In this document: positions 59,039 to 64,000 of the stretch, piece by piece
Layout of the letters: each line of letters starts with the position of its first letter
How positions within the stretch are numbered: the stretch's first letter is position 1
NCBI RefSeq assembly: GCF_002162375.1
Contig: NZ_CP021425.1
Coordinates: 6,315,282-6,379,281, forward strand
Direction of reading: 5' to 3'
Origin: Oleiphilus messinensis
Lineage (GTDB): Bacteria; Pseudomonadota; Gammaproteobacteria; Pseudomonadales; Oleiphilaceae
Length of the DNA stretch: 64,000 bases
The notes under the pieces: model-generated
Told to the model about the DNA's origin: nothing
Databases searched by the model: none
What the model saw: the letters and a program-made list of their open reading frames with translations, nothing else
Translations under genes and position numbers: made by a program

Positions 59039-60406
59039 TTACTTGCCGATACAAAAACTGGAAAAGATGTGATCCAGAAGATCATCCGAACTAAAGGTTC
59101 CGGTTATTTCACCCAAGTGTTGTTGGGCATTGCGAAGATCTTCAGCAACCAACTCACCCGCTCCAAAACCTAACAGTTGATCCTTCGCATTTTGCAATGC
59201 CGATAATGTTTCCTCCAAGGCAGTTAAGTGCCTTCTTCGAGCAGTAAAGCTGCCTTCAGTCGAGGCGTTGTAACCCATACATTGCTTCAAATGCTCACGC
59301 AGAACATCAATACCTTGAAGCTGTTTGGCTGAAATATTAATTACGGGGTGCTCGCCAGTCATATCCAGTCCGGGATCTACCCCCAATTGATCAATTTTAT
59401 TGCGAATAATGGACACTTTGCTTAAATCAGGCAGCTCAGCGGCGATTTCTGGCCAAATGGAATCCATATCCATTGTTTGGGATTGAGCGCCATCAACAAC
59501 AAGTAACACCCGGTCAGCATCATTGATTTCACGAATTGCGCGTTCAATTCCAATCTGTTCGACTTCATCCGGGCTTTCACGTAATCCGGCAGTATCGATA
59601 ATATGCAAAGGCATGCCATCAATCAGAATATGTTCACGCAAAACATCCCGAGTCGTGCCCTCGACAGACGTCACGATAGCCGACTCTTTTTCAGCCAGTG
59701 CATTCAAAAGGCTCGACTTTCCTGCATTAGGCCGACCAGCAATCACAACATTCATACCATCCCGCAGTATTGCACCTTGATTAGCCTTTTTTTGCACTGC
59801 TCTGACCTGATCAATCAACTGCTCAAGGTCATGTTGAACCTTACCATCTGCGAGAAAATCAATTTCTTCCTCTGGAAAATCAATTGCAGCTTCCACATAC
59901 ATGCGCAGATGAATCATTTCATCCAGTAGTTTATTCACTTCCTGGGAAAAACCACCTTGCAAAGATCGAAGTGCACACTGCGCGGCTTGAACTGATTCTG
60001 AATCAATCAAATCCGCGATTGCTTCAGCCTGAACCAAATCAATTTTGTCGTTTAAAAACGCCCGTTCGGAAAATTCCCCGGGACGCGCGAGTCGCGCCCC
60101 AAGCTCGACAGTTCGTTGCAATAACATATCCATCACAACTGTACCGCCATGACCCTGTAACTCAAAAACATCTTCACCGGTGAAAGAATGCGGGCCCGCA
60201 AAATACAGAGCAATACCCTCGTCTATTTTTTCACCAAGTCGATTAAGAAATGGGCCAAAATGAGCATAACGCCGCTTAGGCGGGAAACCCAAAATTTTTT
60301 CGGCAATGGTAAAAGCCTTTGCACCAGACACCCGCACAATGCCCACACCGGCTTTTCCCGGTGCGGTAGCAATGGCAGAAATCGTATCCTGTTCAATGGA
60401 TTTCAT
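59039..60406 (-). CDS. mnmE: tRNA modification GTPase MnmE
   Basis: The GTPase partner of MnmG, 455 aa. N-terminal tetrahydrofolate-binding domain ([22 protein letters not shown]), G1 loop [22 protein letters not shown] for G3, and the C-terminal FCIGK with the essential cysteine. Follows yidC after 15 nt. Confidence 0.97.
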   Translation of the reverse strand: MKSIEQDTISAIATAPGKAGVGIVRVSGAKAFTIAEKILGFPPKRRYAHFGPFLNRLGEKIDEGIALYFAGPHSFTGEDVFELQGHGGTVVMDMLLQRTVELGARLARPGEFSERAFLNDKIDLVQAEAIADLIDSESVQAAQCALRSLQGGFSQEVNKLLDEMIHLRMYVEAAIDFPEEEIDFLADGKVQHDLEQLIDQVRAVQKKANQGAILRDGMNVVIAGRPNAGKSSLLNALAEKESAIVTSVEGTTRDVLREHILIDGMPLHIIDTAGLRESPDEVEQIGIERAIREINDADRVLLVVDGAQSQTMDMDSIWPEIAAELPDLSKVSIIRNKIDQLGVDPGLDMTGEHPVINISAKQLQGIDVLREHLKQCMGYNASTEGSFTARRRHLTALEETLSALQNAKDQLLGFGAGELVAEDLRNAQQHLGEITGTFSSDDLLDHIFSSFCIGK

Positions 60407-60421
60407 TCAGGTTTGATTCCG

Positions 60422-62110
60422 TTAAACTTTTTTGGCATCGGCACCTTCAATCTGGCGCGTGATATACCACTGCTGAGCAATCGACAGAATATTGTTCACC
60501 AACCAGTAAAGTACAAGACCTGAAGGGAACCAGAGGAAAAATACCGTGAAAATTATCGGCATCATCTTCATGACACGGGCTTGAACCGGATCCGGTGGTG
60601 TTGGGTTAAGATGCATTTGAATAAACATCGTTGCCCCCATCAGAATCGGTAACAGGAAATACGGATCTTTTTGCGACAGATCCACAATCCAGAACGCAAA
60701 TGGAGCATGCCGTAATTGCACACTTTCCATCAAAACCCAGTACAACGCGATAAACACTGGCATTTGCACCAAAATCGGTAAACAACCACCCAACGGATTG
60801 ATTTTTTCTTTACGATAGAGCTCCATCATGGCTTGCGACATTTTTTGTCGATCATCGCCGTATTGCTCTTTCATACGTTGCAGTTGTGGTGCAACTTTAC
60901 GCATACCTGCCATCGATCGATAACTGGTTGCAGACAGATGGAAAAACAATGCTTTTACAATCACTGTAACCAGAATGATTGCTACACCCCAGTTACCGAC
61001 GAATCCATGCAATAACTCAAGTAACAAAAATAGTGGATAAGCAATGAAAAACAGAATGCCGTAATCAACAGTTAAATCAAGATTATTCGCTGCGCTTTCC
61101 AATTGGTCCAATAATTTAGGTCCAATAAACGCATTTGCAGTTATTTGTGCAGTTTCACCCGGTTGAACAACAGTAACCGGGCTGATAAAGCCCATCAGAT
61201 GATTACCGGATTTAACTTTACTTTGATACGTGTGAGTAATTTCGTTATTTGGAATCCAGGCACTGATAAAATAGTGCTGAATAAATGCTACCCAACCACC
61301 TTGAACCGTCTGATTGATCGGTTTTTCTTTGAGGTCATCAAAAGAATACTTTTCATAAGGTTCATTTGGTGTAGAAAGCACCATACCTAAAAAGGATTGC
61401 ATTCCCATACTGTTTTGTTGAGAGGGATCTGCAGACTGATCACGTACGATTTTTGCCGAAAAATTGCCTTCCCAAACTTCAGAAGAATTATTTTCAATGA
61501 TGTAGTCGACTTTGATCAGATAGCTTCCACGGGTCATTGTGAATCGTTTAGTCACTTTGACTCGATTAGGGCTGTTGAAAACAAGATCAATTTTCAATTC
61601 ATCTTCGTTTTCGTGTAATACAAATTCGTTTTGCGTTGTTTGATAGAGTGGCATTGGGCCATTTCGACTGGAATCAAAACCATTTTTACCAAACAAACCA
61701 CTTTCTAAAACATAACGGCGCGCAGCATTATTTTGTAAAAGTGATAGTGCTGTATCTGAATTAAGTGTTTCGTTATAACCAGGTAACAACGCCTGGACAA
61801 TATTGCCTCCACGGGGATCAATTATAAGATCCAAAACATCAGTTTTGATTTCAATTAAAGTTGTGGATTGTGAATTGGCAATCGAAGACTCGCCAACGGT
61901 AGGCTCATTTCTCTGTTCAGGTGGTTCAAATTCATCGCTCCCAACAGTTTCAGGTGAAGGGTTGGATGGTAAAGCGAGTGACTCGGGTTGCTGAACTTGA
62001 GTGGGAGTCTGTGTAACTTGCGGCTGTCCATAGTCTTCATTCCAGGCCAAAACCATCAGGTAAGAAACAATGGCAAGCCCAATGAAAATTATTCCTCTCT
62101 GTAAATCCAT
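60422..62110 (-). CDS. yidC: Membrane protein insertase YidC
   Basis: Inserts proteins into the inner membrane, alone or with Sec. The 562-aa form has an N-terminal signal anchor (RGIIFIGLAIVSYLMVLAWNEDY), a large periplasmic beta domain and the conserved five-helix C-terminal core from about residue 345 (GNWGVAIILVTVIVKALFF, NPLGGCLPILVQMPVFIALYW). The start at 62110 (MDLQRG) is the family start; an upstream in-frame ATG at 62167 would overlap yidD. Confidence 0.97.
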   Translation of the reverse strand: MDLQRGIIFIGLAIVSYLMVLAWNEDYGQPQVTQTPTQVQQPESLALPSNPSPETVGSDEFEPPEQRNEPTVGESSIANSQSTTLIEIKTDVLDLIIDPRGGNIVQALLPGYNETLNSDTALSLLQNNAARRYVLESGLFGKNGFDSSRNGPMPLYQTTQNEFVLHENEDELKIDLVFNSPNRVKVTKRFTMTRGSYLIKVDYIIENNSSEVWEGNFSAKIVRDQSADPSQQNSMGMQSFLGMVLSTPNEPYEKYSFDDLKEKPINQTVQGGWVAFIQHYFISAWIPNNEITHTYQSKVKSGNHLMGFISPVTVVQPGETAQITANAFIGPKLLDQLESAANNLDLTVDYGILFFIAYPLFLLLELLHGFVGNWGVAIILVTVIVKALFFHLSATSYRSMAGMRKVAPQLQRMKEQYGDDRQKMSQAMMELYRKEKINPLGGCLPILVQMPVFIALYWVLMESVQLRHAPFAFWIVDLSQKDPYFLLPILMGATMFIQMHLNPTPPDPVQARVMKMMPIIFTVFFLWFPSGLVLYWLVNNILSIAQQWYITRQIEGADAKKV

Positions 62111-62123
62111 AGTTTTTCGCCAA

Positions 62124-62381
62124 TTAGTGAGAATGATCTTTGTGATTACAAGAACAGCGTCGTTCAACCGGTGGAGGAACTGGATCTAAACCGCCGTCCG
62201 AAAATGGGTGACAACGTGATAGCCGTTTAATTGCGAGAAAACTGCCTCGGATGGCACCATGTTGTTGGATTGCTTGGAATGCGTAGGCGGAACAAGTGGG
62301 ATAATATCTGCAGTGACTGCCCATCAATGGACTGATGCAGTATTGATAAAACTTGATGATGGCAAGAAACAAACTGCGCAT
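62124..62381 (-). CDS. yidD: Membrane protein insertion efficiency factor YidD
   Basis: An 85-aa protein with the family signature FYQYCISPLMGSHCRYYPTCSAYAFQAIQQHG and RLSRCHPFSDGGLDPVP. Sits between rnpA and yidC, 27 nt after rnpA, as in most bacteria. The Cys- and His-rich C-terminal tail is ordinary for the family. Confidence 0.95.
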   Translation of the reverse strand: MRSLFLAIIKFYQYCISPLMGSHCRYYPTCSAYAFQAIQQHGAIRGSFLAIKRLSRCHPFSDGGLDPVPPPVERRCSCNHKDHSH

Positions 62382-62408
62382 GTTTGTAATCGTTCTACCA
62401 GAAATAGG

Positions 62409-62777
62409 TCAGTTTGCGTGTTCTTGATGTCGTTTAATCAATTTTTTCCAAAGTCGATCGGATTCTTTGTTAAACGTGGTCAAATCCACATCATTCACGC
62501 CTTTTCGCGCCAGTATGACAATATCAACTGCCGGTAATCTTGAACAATTCAAACGAAAGGATTCTCTGAATAATCGTTTGAGCTTGTTTCGACGCACTGC
62601 AAGCTTAATGTTTTTTTTTGAAAAAACAAAGCCAATGCGCGGATGATCAAGAGAATTGGACACAGTTAAGAGCAGAAAATGTTGATTTCCGGCTTTAATC
62701 TGAACATTGTCAAATACTCTACGAAAGTCCTCAGCATTCAACAGGCGTGATTGCCGAGGAAACTCGTAAGAAGTCAT
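62409..62777 (-). CDS. rnpA: Ribonuclease P protein component
   Basis: A 122-aa basic protein that helps the RNase P RNA process tRNA 5' ends. The RNR-like motif is in KLAVRRNKLKRLFRESFR, and FSKKNIKLAVRRN marks the family. It follows rpmH after 14 nt. Confidence 0.96.
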   Translation of the reverse strand: MTSYEFPRQSRLLNAEDFRRVFDNVQIKAGNQHFLLLTVSNSLDHPRIGFVFSKKNIKLAVRRNKLKRLFRESFRLNCSRLPAVDIVILARKGVNDVDLTTFNKESDRLWKKLIKRHQEHAN

Positions 62778-62791
62778 AAAACGGTTCCGTA

Positions 62792-62926
62792 TTAAGCGGA
62801 AAGAGATTTACGACCTTTTGCTCTACGGGCATTGATAATTTTACGACCATTGGCAGTTGCCATTCTCGCACGAAAACCGTGTGCACGCTTACGCTTTAAT
62901 ACGCTTGGTTGAAAGGTTCTTTTCAT
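62792..62926 (-). CDS. rpmH: Ribosomal protein bL34
   Basis: A 44-codon ORF too short for many gene finders. It reads [20 protein letters not shown] and ends KGRKSLSA, the bL34 signature. An AGGTGAG ribosome-binding site precedes the ATG at 62926. It heads the rpmH-rnpA-yidD-yidC block. A CTGAT/ATCAG inverted repeat lies in its leader. Confidence 0.97.
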   Translation of the reverse strand: MKRTFQPSVLKRKRAHGFRARMATANGRKIINARRAKGRKSLSA

Positions 62927-64000
62927 AACTCGTTCTCACCTGACTGATTCGATCAGTATAGAAAATATACTAAAAATGGGAGCGAGATTTTAGAGAAAAA
63001 TAGATTGGATTTCAATCTATATATTTTAAGGGATTTTAATTCTTGTGAATGCTTATAAATAGATTTTAGGGTTTTTATGTTTTAAGGATTGTTGATGTTG
63101 TTATTATTTAAGGCAGTGCTTTTTCGTGGAAAAGTCAAAAAAATACATAAATTACAATCGATTACCAGTTTAATAAGTAGGCGCGTAAAGTCTGTATGGG
63201 CATAGGAGTTTCCTGTGAAATACCTTGGCTCGAATTGTGGAAAACTTTGTCCATCGGGATACCAATAAGTTTTCCACAGGGTGATGAACAAGGTTATGAA
63301 TAACTTATCCACATGACGGAATTTTAAAAAAATGAATTATTTTTTTAACTGAATTTGTTAACAATGTTGTGATTAAGTTCTTAAAATATTGTTTATAAAA
63401 GATAAAGATATTCACAGGTGGTTTAATAAACAATTTATAAGGGGTGGAATGAACTTTAAATTGGGATTAGAATTTCACGCAGTCATTGGGGAATACGCTG
63501 TTATCGTATTGAATTGGGCTTAAGTTGATCGATTTTTAGATGGTGGTCTGTGTATAAGTGATCAAATGATCGGTTTACATCACAAGTTCACATTAGTGAT
63601 AAAAAAAGTGATAACAAATTAGCTCGTTGAAAAGTCGAAATATGCGTGTTTAGTGAAAATTGCTTGTTTACATCAACTACATCGCAATTATGTGCATGGT
63701 GCATATTTACGGTGGTGAATAGATCGTCAGCGTTCATCGACAAACGGGTTAATCCACTATCGTCACTCTATTGCTTGGCCGAATGATGATTTTTGGGTGG
63801 ACGCGAATTAGATTTACCGTTCTGATGAGTTTCTTTTGACAGTTGACTAATTTCCTGACCAATTGTTCAGGAATACGTCGTCATGGTTAGAATACGGGCA
63901 GTATTGATGATTCCGGTTACGAACCGGTTTTTTTATATCTGGAACCCTTTCCGGCTGGTATTAAAGTTTGATCCACAAGTAAAACTTAACAATATGATGT
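62927..64000. other. rpmH-dnaA intergenic region, likely oriC
   Basis: No gene is seen in these 1074 nt. The region is AT-rich and holds consensus DnaA boxes (TTWTNCACA) at 63236-63244 (minus), 63270-63278 (plus), 63305-63313 (plus, TTATCCACA) and 63549-63557 (minus), with a one-mismatch box at 63969. GATC sites cluster between about 63525 and 63725 (four) with another at 63970. A strongly AT-rich stretch (63325-63440) could be the unwinding element. In Pseudomonas and relatives oriC lies exactly here, beside dnaA. Confidence 0.65.

Overview
The window is a gammaproteobacterial chromosome segment next to the replication origin. Its right half carries the conserved origin-proximal block rpmH-rnpA-yidD-yidC-mnmE-(MBL protein)-mnmG-rsmG-parA-parB-atpIBEFHAGDC-glmU-glmS, all on the minus strand, and the window stops just before the expected dnaA. 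Gene order, the moderate G+C and the family-level sequences suggest a marine Oceanospirillales/Cellvibrionales-type organism; the species cannot be read from the sequence.

Region 1 (1-23354) is a surface-polysaccharide locus. It has an initiating sugar-phosphate transferase, a Wzz-like chain-length protein, a Wzy-like polymerase, two GT4 glycosyltransferases and most of a legionaminic-acid-type nonulosonate pathway (PtmE-like, LegB, LegC, LegG/NeuC, LegI/NeuB, CMP-sugar synthetase, PtmA-like SDR, Gfo/Idh oxidoreductase). A sugar amidotransferase with dedicated HisH/HisF predicts an acetamidino (acetimidoyl) group on the product. No flippase, and no LegH acetyltransferase, is seen in the window. 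A sialidase-like BNR lipoprotein sits inside the locus.

Region 2 (23449-26767) holds small accessory genes: a nucleotidyltransferase/HD-hydrolase pair, and a Fic/Doc-type protein whose upstream DNA-binding partner gene is split by an in-frame TAA.

Region 3 (about 26849-42379) is a defence cassette. It carries a TOTE-type primase-helicase with a small membrane protein, a complete four-gene Wadjet system (jetABCD) with a divergent WYL regulator, an intact IS5-family element, remnants of a type I restriction-modification locus (hsdS stub, DUF1016 nuclease, hsdM lacking its N-terminus) and an IS607-type element in which both tnpA and tnpB have lost their catalytic cores. The cassette appears bracketed by a 23-bp inverted end sequence (20/23 identical). 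The glmS-proximal copy begins exactly 25 nt after the glmS stop codon, the classical attTn7 position, and contains tandem 16-bp repeats resembling TnsB sites. No tns transposition genes are present, so this reads as a Tn7-like, non-autonomous or decayed defence transposon, although no matching 5-bp target duplication is visible.

Region 4 (42405-64000) is the housekeeping block: hexosamine and cell-wall precursor synthesis (glmS, glmU), F1Fo ATP synthase with a good sigma70 promoter, chromosome partition, tRNA modification, and membrane insertion/RNase P/ribosomal protein genes. DnaA-box clusters lie upstream of mnmG (57850-58157) and in the rpmH-dnaA gap (63236-63557); the second is the more likely oriC.
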